Positions 1-6,694 of a stretch of DNA of 8,368 nucleotides are shown in pieces (position 1 is the first letter of the stretch; every line of letters starts with the position of its first letter). The position numbers and the translations under genes are program-made. The stretch comes from UBA7328 sp002471345. Its GTDB lineage: Bacteria; Bacteroidota; Bacteroidia; Chitinophagales; Saprospiraceae. Under the pieces are notes generated by a model. It saw only the letters and a program-made list of their open reading frames with translations. It was not told the origin of the DNA and did no database searches. Location: contig CAXGOB010000130.1 of the NCBI GenBank assembly GCA_964011275.1, positions 1 to 8,368 on the forward strand, in the 5' to 3' direction.

Positions 1-39
1 CAGTTTAAATTTAATTCATTTTTAAACTGTCTTATTTTT
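1..39 (+). terminator. Hairpin with T-tract at left edge, probable terminator
   Basis: A perfect 9-bp inverted repeat is present: CAGTTTAAA at 1-9 pairs with TTTAAACTG at 21-29 around an 11-nt loop. It is followed by the T-rich stretch TCTTATTTTT (30-39). This resembles an intrinsic terminator for a rightward gene that ends left of the window. The stem is AT-rich and therefore weak, but the arm length matches the hairpin after pdhA in this window. The stem may extend further left, out of view. Confidence 0.4.
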
Positions 40-94
40 ACGCAAGGCTACAGATTCTGTTATTGTAATTTTAAAATCAATACCATTCCAAAAC

Positions 95-469
95 GTGAAT
101 GTTTCAATAAATGGATTGAATAATAAAACTATTGCCCATTTGGTACAACACATGATTTCTTGGCAAAATTTTGTTGTTCTTAAGCTAAAAGGTAATAGAG
201 AGTTCAACATAGAATTAGGCAGTGAAGAAGACTGGCCGAAAAAGGAGATTTCCACCAAAGAAGAATGGGTATCTTTAATAGATAAACTTACTTCTCAGAA
301 TAAGGAAATATCAAATCACCTCATGAATATAGATGAAGAGTACTTAAGTGCCAAAGCACCAGCTGTGGAATACTCAAATCATTTTATGATTGATGGTATA
401 ATTCATCACAATCTTTATCACTTAGGGCAAATCGGTCTTATGAATAGTATTCTAAATCAATCTCAGTAA
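95..469 (+). CDS. DinB-like (DUF1572/DinB_2 type) four-helix-bundle protein, 5' end uncertain
   Basis: The frame encodes 124 residues from a GTG at 95 to TAA at 467-469. It resembles DinB/YfiT-like putative metalloenzymes, four-helix bundles that usually hold a divalent metal with three histidines; their substrates are mostly unknown. Candidate ligands are visible: H19 in the segment IAHLVQHMISWQNF, and H105 and H109 in the C-terminal HxxxH followed by LGQI. The C-terminus looks complete. The start does not: family members are usually about 150-170 residues, and the frame stays open upstream to position 26, where the codons (ILKSIPFQN just before the GTG) look like family sequence. No ATG, GTG or TTG lies in that stretch and a TAA sits at 23-25. 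Either a rare start codon such as ATT is used, or the gene is 5'-truncated or frameshifted. Its end overlaps the convergent glycosyltransferase gene by 18 bp. Confidence 0.6.
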   Translation: MNVSINGLNNKTIAHLVQHMISWQNFVVLKLKGNREFNIELGSEEDWPKKEISTKEEWVSLIDKLTSQNKEISNHLMNIDEEYLSAKAPAVEYSNHFMIDGIIHHNLYHLGQIGLMNSILNQSQ

Positions 470-1546
470 TTTTTGACATTCATTTTCCCAATTCAATACT
501 TCTCTTGCCTTTATACAATTTTCAATTTTCTTCCTATAAAGATTTTTGTTCGAAAAGATCTCTTGGATTTTAAAGGCAATCTTCTTTGGTTCTAATTCAT
601 TAAGTAAGTATAAAACGTTATGGCTTTCATTTAAAATTTGATGCTCAGGAAAATCCATAGTAAGGCAAGGCACTCCAGCCATTACATAATCATAAACTTT
701 GTTTGCTGCTGAAAAGTAATAGTTATCACTGTCACCATGCAACAGATTTATCCCAATATCAGCAAGAGGTGTTATTGCAGCTAGATCGTCTGGGCTATAC
801 CAACCCATTATCTTTATTCTATCAACCGCTATAGAATTGTTTGCTTGGATTCTAATATTCTCTAATATATCACCATCACCTACTATCCACAATTCTATAT
901 TTTGTAAATATTCAAGAGCTTGAATCATTTCTTCCAGACCTCTCTTCACATTTACTTTTCCTTGGTATAAGACTACTTTCCTTTTGGAAATTGACTTTGA
1001 TATATCAATGTTTCTAAATTTCGGAAAATTGTAAATAGGAATAAACTCCGATCTATACTTTTGAGAAAGGACATTTGATAACTTTTGTCCTACTGAAATG
1101 CAATAATCAGCTTTGGGAATAAATAATTTTCCTATCAAATTCCATATGCATTTTTTAATCGGTTTCCCTTGAAGTTCAGGTAATTCTGTGAAGAATTCAT
1201 GTGAATCATAAATCAGAGTCTTTCTTCTAACAATGCTCGCTAATCCCGAGGCTAATAAAGTATCTAAATCAACTGAATAAAGTATCCTATAAGAACTAAA
1301 CAATAAAGTGAATAATACTTTTATGTTGAATTCAAGATAAAATAGTGGCCCTTTTCTAAAAAACGTTTTGAGCCTTTGCTGTTTAAAATTTTGATTAATA
1401 ATAGGTGAAGAATCTCTTTTCTGATGACCTAATAACAACACACTTTTACCATTATTTAAAAATGAATCACATATTCTATGCATTCTTTGATCTGAATTCA
1501 GATCATTTGTCACCACAACAATAATGTCTAAATAGGATTTTGCCAT
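452..1546 (-). CDS. GT4-type glycosyltransferase (GT-B fold)
   Basis: The 364-residue protein looks like a family 4 glycosyltransferase, which transfers a sugar from a nucleotide-sugar donor to a glycan or lipid acceptor at the inner face of the membrane. The N-terminal domain has a beta strand followed by NDLNSDQRMHRI (14-25), a pattern I associate with Bacteroidota members, a hydrophobic stretch around 68-90, and YDSHEFFTELPEL (113-125). The C-terminal donor-binding domain starts near 190 with LYQGKVNVKRGLEEMI, then VGDGD (222-226), and NKVYDYVMAGVP (282-293), the place of the usual E-x7-E region. The first glutamate of that motif is not evident, as in many relatives. The ATG directly follows the TAA of recQ, with no gap, so it is probably cotranslated from the recQ transcript. 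Donor, acceptor and pathway cannot be read from the sequence; no other polysaccharide genes are in view. Confidence 0.85.
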   Translation of the reverse strand: MAKSYLDIIVVVTNDLNSDQRMHRICDSFLNNGKSVLLLGHQKRDSSPIINQNFKQQRLKTFFRKGPLFYLEFNIKVLFTLLFSSYRILYSVDLDTLLASGLASIVRRKTLIYDSHEFFTELPELQGKPIKKCIWNLIGKLFIPKADYCISVGQKLSNVLSQKYRSEFIPIYNFPKFRNIDISKSISKRKVVLYQGKVNVKRGLEEMIQALEYLQNIELWIVGDGDILENIRIQANNSIAVDRIKIMGWYSPDDLAAITPLADIGINLLHGDSDNYYFSAANKVYDYVMAGVPCLTMDFPEHQILNESHNVLYLLNELEPKKIAFKIQEIFSNKNLYRKKIENCIKAREVLNWENECQKLLRLI

Positions 1547-3322
1547 TTAGAGCCCTTCTTCTAATTGATTCTGAATGAAAGACTCATCATCAAACCTTTC
1601 TTTTGGATTACAATTATCACATATTCTGCATAAGAATTGATCAGTTTCTCCAAAGTAGTTACTTATAATTGAAGGTCTACAATCATCACTTTCCAAATAT
1701 TGCAACATTGATTGTAGCATATTTTTGCTATTATCTGATATAGACTTTTGCAACCTTTTATTTATGTGAAATAGGTCTTTTGGTAGTCTATTCTTAAGGA
1801 AGTAAATCCGCTCACCCTCTTCTTCCTTGTAATACGATATCCAACCTTGAGAATTCAAATTGGATAAAGTCTCACTTACTTCTTTTACAGAAATATCGCA
1901 AAAATGAGCAATTGATTTCAAATTTATTTCAACACTATAATCAAGAATTCCTTCATATATTCTTGCTAAAGAAGAAAGGACATCTCCTTCCAAATTAGGA
2001 AGTTGATTTTCTCTAATCTGTGTCGTGGAACAAGTAATTCTAACTGTGGATCTTCGTTTTTTTTGATCAAAAGTGTCGATGTATTCATTTTTATTCAGAA
2101 TCTGAATGGCGTAATAAACTTGGGGTATAGGTAATTTTGTTTTGAGACAAAACTTTTTTATTTCAAAAGGTCTAACCTCACCTTCTCCACTTTCTATGGG
2201 AATACGATAGAAGTTGTACAAAGAACTGTACACCTTTTTACAAAATTCAAACGATGGAAACTTCTCTAGGTTTTTCCTTATAGCATAAGCTTTATCCCCG
2301 TCATTTACTATTATGTGTGCTTCAGACAAAAGACCATCTCGACCTGCTCGTCCAAACTCTTGAACATATTCTTCTAATGAGGGAGGGACATCAAAATGAA
2401 TTACTTGCCTCACATTGCCTTTATCTAATCCCATTCCAAATGCATTGGTAGCACATATAATCTGAAGTTCACCATTCATGAATTGATTTTGAACCTTTTG
2501 CCTTTCTGCAAATGATATCCCTGCATGGTAGTATCCTGTTTTGAAACCTATTTCAGACAGCAAAATGGATAGATTCTGTACCTCTCTCCTACTTCTTATA
2601 TAGACTATGGCATTTACATCATCCATTTTTAATAGAAGCTTTTTGATGAGCTCATACTTCCTTTGCGTATGATGCACATGCAAAGAAATATTTTCTCTTT
2701 TAAAGCTCTTTTTAAATACTTCTGGTTTATTTAGGCATCCATATTTTTCAATGTCACTAATAACATTTGGAGTGGCTGTAGCAGTCAATGCAATCTTAAC
2801 TGCACTGGGCCATATCTCAGATAGCTCTCCTATTCTCAGGTAAGCAGGTCTAAAATCATGTCCCCATTGTGATATACAATGCGCTTCATCAATAGCTACC
2901 ATTGATATGTCAATCTGTCTTAATTGATCCTGAAATCTCTCATTACCCAGACGCTCCGGAGATATGTAGAGCATCTTTATGCCTCCCCACCTGCAATTCT
3001 CTATTATTCTCTCTACTTCTTTAAATGATTTGCCAGAGTGGATCGCCTCTGCCTTGATTCCCTTATCTCTCAGATTTTTTACTTGATCATCCATAAGCGC
3101 AATCAATGGGGTAATCACGAGAGATAGGTTAGGTAAAATTAAGGCTGGAATTTGGAATGTGATAGATTTTCCGCCCCCTGTAGGGAATAATACTATAGTA
3201 TCCTTAGACTTAAGTATTTGAGTAATAACTTCTAGTTGAAGTGGTCTAAAATCATCGTACCCCCAATGCTCTTTTAAGTGGGTCGTAGCTTGATTCTCTA
3301 TATGCTCAATACTGTTAACCAA
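1547..3322 (-). CDS. recQ: RecQ-family ATP-dependent DNA helicase (short form, no HRDC)
   Basis: This 591-residue SF2 helicase unwinds DNA 3' to 5' in recombination and fork repair. Motifs appear in order: motif 0 FRPLQ (25-29), Walker A TGGGKS (48-53), motif Ia TPLIALMDDQV (71-81), DEAH (145-148) with the RecQ aromatic loop SQWGHDFRPAY (151-161), motif III ALTATAT (178-184), motif V ATNAFGMGLDKG (291-302) and motif VI QEFGRAGRDG (321-330). Four cysteines near the C-terminus (C548, C565, C568, C571, after YFGE) should bind zinc. Residues 350-520 probably hold the helical and winged-helix parts. No HRDC domain follows, which fits a short RecQ type I recall from Bacteroidota; a second, longer RecQ may exist elsewhere. 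The start is TTG at 3320-3322: no ATG or GTG lies between it and the upstream in-frame TAA, and the next internal methionine (M77) comes after the Walker motif. First gene of a pair with the glycosyltransferase. Confidence 0.93.
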   Translation of the reverse strand: MVNSIEHIENQATTHLKEHWGYDDFRPLQLEVITQILKSKDTIVLFPTGGGKSITFQIPALILPNLSLVITPLIALMDDQVKNLRDKGIKAEAIHSGKSFKEVERIIENCRWGGIKMLYISPERLGNERFQDQLRQIDISMVAIDEAHCISQWGHDFRPAYLRIGELSEIWPSAVKIALTATATPNVISDIEKYGCLNKPEVFKKSFKRENISLHVHHTQRKYELIKKLLLKMDDVNAIVYIRSRREVQNLSILLSEIGFKTGYYHAGISFAERQKVQNQFMNGELQIICATNAFGMGLDKGNVRQVIHFDVPPSLEEYVQEFGRAGRDGLLSEAHIIVNDGDKAYAIRKNLEKFPSFEFCKKVYSSLYNFYRIPIESGEGEVRPFEIKKFCLKTKLPIPQVYYAIQILNKNEYIDTFDQKKRRSTVRITCSTTQIRENQLPNLEGDVLSSLARIYEGILDYSVEINLKSIAHFCDISVKEVSETLSNLNSQGWISYYKEEEGERIYFLKNRLPKDLFHINKRLQKSISDNSKNMLQSMLQYLESDDCRPSIISNYFGETDQFLCRICDNCNPKERFDDESFIQNQLEEGL

Positions 3323-3330
3323 ATTATAAA

Positions 3331-3361
3331 TTGTGGTTTAAATTGATCTTTTATAGGTTTG
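3331..3361 (+). promoter_or_regulatory. Candidate Bacteroidota-type promoter for the S8 peptidase gene
   Basis: TAGGTTTG at 3354-3361 is a full match to the Bacteroidota -7 consensus TAnnTTTG. A TTG at 3331-3333 lies 20 bp upstream, a suitable position for the -33 element. Transcription would begin near 3368, leaving a leader of more than 100 nt before the peptidase start. This is motif reading only; such boxes also occur by chance in AT-rich DNA. Confidence 0.45.
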
Positions 3362-3407
3362 GCACGTTTTTCACACTATAATTAGGCACTATATTCGCAA
3401 CCAAAAT

Positions 3408-3415
3408 CAAAAATA
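3408..3415 (-). promoter_or_regulatory. Candidate -7 box for the recQ operon
   Basis: On the minus strand 3415-3408 reads TATTTTTG, a full TAnnTTTG match pointing toward recQ, with an implied leader of about 80 nt before the TTG start. No TTTG or TTG is seen at the expected -33 distance, so the promoter call is weak. Confidence 0.3.
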
Positions 3416-3420
3416 CCATT

Positions 3421-3433
3421 TACAACTGTTGTA
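3421..3433. promoter_or_regulatory. 13-bp palindrome, possible operator
   Basis: TACAAC and GTTGTA (3421-3426 and 3428-3433) form a perfect inverted repeat around a central T. It lies between the divergent recQ and peptidase genes, 5 bp upstream of the candidate recQ -7 box and inside the probable leader of the peptidase transcript. A dimeric repressor could bind there, but no regulator is known from the sequence and a 6-bp arm is short enough to arise by chance. Confidence 0.2.
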
Positions 3434-3520
3434 TCTATTGGAACTTTGATAAAGCAATAAGATTGTTTCAAAAACTAGATGAGAACAATTAAATTTAGCA
3501 TAGCAAGACAGACTCAAATT

Positions 3521-5233
3521 ATGAGAGCACTTTTAGTAATAATAGTAAGTTTTATTTTCTCTTTTTCACATGCACAAATGACTAACTGGTATGATAAGGA
3601 TGCCAAAGCTGGTGAGTTCATGAGTATCTCAACAAACAAGGCATATGATGAGATCATTCCTGATAGAAAGCCAGAACAGATAATAGTCGCCATAATTGAT
3701 AGCGGTGTAGATGCTGAACATGAAGACCTCAAAGACGTAATGTGGGTCAATAAAGGCGAAATGCCAGATAATGGTATTGATGATGATAAGAATGGTTATA
3801 TAGATGATATAAATGGATGGAATTTCTTAGGAAACTCTAATGGAGACAATGTTCATAAGGACAATCTTGAAATGACGAGGCTTTATGCTGAATACCACAA
3901 GTCGTTTAAGAATACAAATTCTGCCGCAGATGTTCCAATAGATTTAATTGGTAAATATCAAAACTACATTGAATGGAAACAAAGAATTAAAAAAGAAAGA
4001 GACAAACATTTGGGAGAACTTGAAGAATTAAGAAAATCCAAATCTTATCTTCTTGAAGTTATGGACGCTGTAAGTATAGAGCTAGGTAGAGATTCTATTT
4101 ATGATGCGGACTTAGATGAATTTAGCGTTTCACCTGACCCCCTACTTTCAGTTGGGTCTAGAGTTTTAACAGGGATAAAACAAGAGTACAAAGTAATTCC
4201 AACAGTAACAGAGTTAGTCCATGACATAAAACTTCAATATGACTATATGATGGAAGATCATGATCTCAGAGGTAATTATTATTACAATCCTGATTTGGAT
4301 ACCCGTAAAATTATAGGAGATAATTATTTAGATGTAAATGAAAAGTATTATGGGAATAATGATGTAGAGGGGCCTGATGCCTTACATGGCACTCATGTAG
4401 CAGGAATCGTTGCTGCAGTCAGGGATAATGAAATAGGCATGAATGGGGTTTCTTCGAATGCTAGAATCATGTCTGTAAGAGTAGTGCCTGATGGAGACGA
4501 AAGAGACAAGGATGTAGCAAATGGTATATATTATGCCGTAGACAATGGTGCCAAAGTTATAAATATGAGCTTCGGTAAAGGCCAATCACCATATAAAGAA
4601 GTCGTAGATAAAGCTGTCCGATATGCAGAGAAGAAAGATGTGGTGATGATTCATGCGTCGGGAAATGATGCTGCAGACAATGACATTGTAGAAAATTATC
4701 CATCTGACACTTATGAAAAAGGTTTTGGCTTTTTATTTTTCAAGAAAAAATCTCCGAAAAATTGGTTAGAAATTGGAGCAGTAGGCAGTGATGAAGGGAA
4801 AAATACGGTTGCAACATTCTCAAATTATGGAAAGACTCAAGTAGATGTATTTGCTCCTGGACTATATATGATATCTACTCTCCCTGATGACAATTATACA
4901 GTTCTTCAAGGCACGAGTATGGCAGCTCCTGTCGTATCAGGTATTGCAGCAGTTATTAGAGGATATTTCCCTGATCTAAAAGCAAAAGATGTAAAAAAGG
5001 TCATTATGGAATCTTCAATAAAATCTAATAGAGAAGTTATTGTACCTGGAACCGACGGAAAGACACAGAAATTTTCCAACCTTTCTGTTTCTGGTGGTGC
5101 TGTAAACTTATACACAGCATTTATATCTGCAAATAAAATAAGTAAGTACGGAGGTGAATTAAAAAAGAAATCTGATTCGAAGAAGTCAGTATCAGATAAA
5201 AAGGAAGTCAAAGCTGTAGAAGCAGGGCTATAG
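3521..5233 (+). CDS. Secreted S8 (subtilisin-like) serine peptidase with large insert
   Basis: Counted from the ATG at 3521 this is 570 residues. It should be exported by Sec: residues 1-19 (MRALLVIIVSFIFSFSHAQ) form a classical signal peptide with probable cleavage after SHA. An upstream in-frame ATG at 3479 would add 14 polar residues and is possible but gives a less typical signal. The subtilisin triad is complete: D60 in AIIDSGVD, H289 in HGTHVAG and S466 in GTSMAAP, with N382 in ASGND as the oxyanion residue. About 229 residues separate Asp and His, where classical subtilisins have some 30-40. The extra part starts after an acidic NGIDDDKNGYIDD stretch (84-96), which may bind calcium, and is charged and largely helical with a possible coiled coil near 145-182. 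The tail (545-570) is rich in lysine and serine, and there is no type IX secretion sorting domain, so a periplasmic site is more likely than secretion by that route. Substrate unknown. It stands alone on its strand. Confidence 0.9.
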   Translation: MRALLVIIVSFIFSFSHAQMTNWYDKDAKAGEFMSISTNKAYDEIIPDRKPEQIIVAIIDSGVDAEHEDLKDVMWVNKGEMPDNGIDDDKNGYIDDINGWNFLGNSNGDNVHKDNLEMTRLYAEYHKSFKNTNSAADVPIDLIGKYQNYIEWKQRIKKERDKHLGELEELRKSKSYLLEVMDAVSIELGRDSIYDADLDEFSVSPDPLLSVGSRVLTGIKQEYKVIPTVTELVHDIKLQYDYMMEDHDLRGNYYYNPDLDTRKIIGDNYLDVNEKYYGNNDVEGPDALHGTHVAGIVAAVRDNEIGMNGVSSNARIMSVRVVPDGDERDKDVANGIYYAVDNGAKVINMSFGKGQSPYKEVVDKAVRYAEKKDVVMIHASGNDAADNDIVENYPSDTYEKGFGFLFFKKKSPKNWLEIGAVGSDEGKNTVATFSNYGKTQVDVFAPGLYMISTLPDDNYTVLQGTSMAAPVVSGIAAVIRGYFPDLKAKDVKKVIMESSIKSNREVIVPGTDGKTQKFSNLSVSGGAVNLYTAFISANKISKYGGELKKKSDSKKSVSDKKEVKAVEAGL

Positions 5234-5234
5234 T

Positions 5235-5513
5235 TCACATAAATTTGACAGACTCAATAATTTCTCCTTTAAGCTCCTCATTGAGGAATGATTTTATTCT
5301 TTCTACGTGTTGAAACAATTCAAATTTTAAGACAGAAGAGTTTATTTTGATTTGCAGTTCAGATTTATTTAATCTTATATATTTCGTCTGTTTAGAAACA
5401 GATTCTCCCATCTTTTTCTGCCAAATCTTTTCTATTCTTTCCGATTGATATCCAGAAGAAATTTTAGCTTGTTTTACATATTGTCCCAATACTTCTTTTA
5501 TATGTCTATCCAT
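5235..5513 (-). CDS. DciA-like / DUF721 protein
   Basis: This 92-residue protein fits the DUF721 family, whose studied member DciA helps load the replicative helicase DnaB in bacteria lacking DnaC. Visible family features are IEKIWQKKMGESV (27-39, with W31 and G36), then an alternating strand-like stretch SELQIKINSSVLKFEL (51-66) and a C-terminal helix ending in a final strand. The length is normal for the small Bacteroidota version, which is mainly the core KH-like domain. The ATG lies within the last codons of recF (8-bp overlap: ATGGATAG holds this start and the recF TAG), so translation is probably coupled. Its stop is one base from the stop of the convergent peptidase gene. The helicase-loading role is inferred from family only. 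Confidence 0.8.
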   Translation of the reverse strand: MDRHIKEVLGQYVKQAKISSGYQSERIEKIWQKKMGESVSKQTKYIRLNKSELQIKINSSVLKFELFQHVERIKSFLNEELKGEIIESVKFM

Positions 5514-6618
5514 TTGATTGTGAGATTATATTTTTCTCTACTCTAAATGAGAAATACGATATATTCAACTCCTTTAAAAGTTGAATAGACCTATTCTGTT
5601 CTGTATCAGTTATAAAAATTTGTCCAAACCTTGAAGAAGTCATTAATTCGAATAAATGTTGAAGTCTAGCTTTATCAAGTTTTTCAAAAATATCATCAAG
5701 TAGCAATATAGGCCTTCTTTCACTTTGATCAGAGAGAAACAAATATTCACTGAACTTGAGGGCATAAATAAACGTTTTCATCTGACCTTGCGAAGCAAAT
5801 TTTCTCACGTTTTGAGAATTTACTTTAAAAACAACATCATCTCTATGAGTTCCTTTCCTTACTCTCTTTGAATAGAAATCGATTTCTCTATTTTCTTTAG
5901 AATCAGAAAGAAAGGTGTCAATTGAAAAATTAGATTCATAATGAATATCAGCCTTTTCATTTTTCCCAGCTATATCAGTATACATTTCATCAAATTTGGG
6001 CTCAAATGTTTTACAAAAATGATTTCTAGATGCATTTATAACCTTACCATGTTTCCAGAGTAATTCATCATATGTTTGAATGAGCACATGATCTAATTCA
6101 TGTATTGATGAAGTATTCTTCAAAAGAGCAAGTTTTTGTTTGAGTGCTCTTTCATAATTAATGAGTGCATTTGTATAATCTTTGCTTAATTGGCAAAGTA
6201 CTCTATCCATAAATTTACGCCTTACAATACTGCTCCCTTTTATTAATTCTATATCATCTGGAACTATACAAACTATAGGTATAAGACCAAGTAACTCAGT
6301 GTTTTTCTTCAATGCATCACCATTGCGCCAGATTTTTTTTCGGCCAGAACTCGGTACACTTACAGCAATTTTAAGTCTTTCTTTTTCATCTGATTCAAGA
6401 TCAGCTTCAAGTCTAAAATAATCAAATGCGTAATTGAGTGCTTGTTTGTCTGTTATTGAAAAATAACTCTTGCCTAAACATAAGAAATGAATTAAATCCA
6501 GCAAGTTCGTTTTGCCAGAACCATTCAGCCCATAAATCACATTGCAATCAGGTGAAAAACTAAGTGATAGAAGTTCGTAATTTTTAAAATGATTGGCTTT
6601 AACATGATTTATTATCAC
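5506..6618 (-). CDS. recF: DNA replication and repair protein RecF
   Basis: The 370-residue protein is an ABC/SMC-like ATPase that, with RecO and RecR, loads RecA at single-strand gaps. It opens with the typical NHFKNYE (9-15), followed by Walker A GLNGSGKT (30-37), the middle helical lobe (about 130-210), the signature segment FASQGQMKTF (274-283, an LSxGQ variant) and Walker B ILLLDDIFEKLD (304-315) with D308 and D309. Length is normal for the family. The start is GTG at 6616-6618; an in-frame TAG lies two codons upstream, so there is no alternative longer start. It leads a two-gene unit with the DciA-like gene, an arrangement I recall as common in Bacteroidota. The gap to the divergent pdhA is only 76 bp, and no convincing -33/-7 pair for recF was found in it. 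Confidence 0.95.
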   Translation of the reverse strand: MIINHVKANHFKNYELLSLSFSPDCNVIYGLNGSGKTNLLDLIHFLCLGKSYFSITDKQALNYAFDYFRLEADLESDEKERLKIAVSVPSSGRKKIWRNGDALKKNTELLGLIPIVCIVPDDIELIKGSSIVRRKFMDRVLCQLSKDYTNALINYERALKQKLALLKNTSSIHELDHVLIQTYDELLWKHGKVINASRNHFCKTFEPKFDEMYTDIAGKNEKADIHYESNFSIDTFLSDSKENREIDFYSKRVRKGTHRDDVVFKVNSQNVRKFASQGQMKTFIYALKFSEYLFLSDQSERRPILLLDDIFEKLDKARLQHLFELMTSSRFGQIFITDTEQNRSIQLLKELNISYFSFRVEKNIISQSNG

Positions 6619-6668
6619 AAGTACCTATGTTATTTGTGCTTTACGCTGATTGATATGCAAGAAAGTAA

Positions 6669-6676
6669 TATTTTTG
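6669..6676 (+). promoter_or_regulatory. Candidate -7 box upstream of pdhA
   Basis: TATTTTTG at 6669-6676 matches TAnnTTTG and ends 18 nt before the pdhA ATG, implying a very short leader. The nearest TTG (6650-6652) is 16 bp upstream, slightly closer than the usual -33 spacing. Confidence 0.4.
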
Positions 6677-6694
6677 AATCTCAATAACTATAGT

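Noticed and set aside
22..258. Antisense open frame opposite the DinB-like gene as the real gene
   Set aside because: It shows no family pattern, while the sense strand has the histidine-containing DinB-like helices.
4906..5238. Antisense open frame of 110 codons opposite the end of the peptidase gene
   Set aside because: It lies wholly opposite a well-supported coding region that includes the catalytic Ser motif, has no recognisable motifs, and would run into the dciA-like stop region.
1547..6618. RecQ helicase, peptidase and RecF ATPase as a possible defence island or new anti-phage system
   Set aside because: RecQ and RecF carry ordinary housekeeping motifs, the genes lie in separate, opposing units, and there is no nuclease, methylase, toxin, integrase or other defence marker.
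6650..6694. Upstream TTG as the start of pdhA
   Set aside because: It adds 15 residues unlike E1 alpha N-termini and overlaps the TATTTTTG promoter box; the ATG at 6695 gives a normal-length protein.
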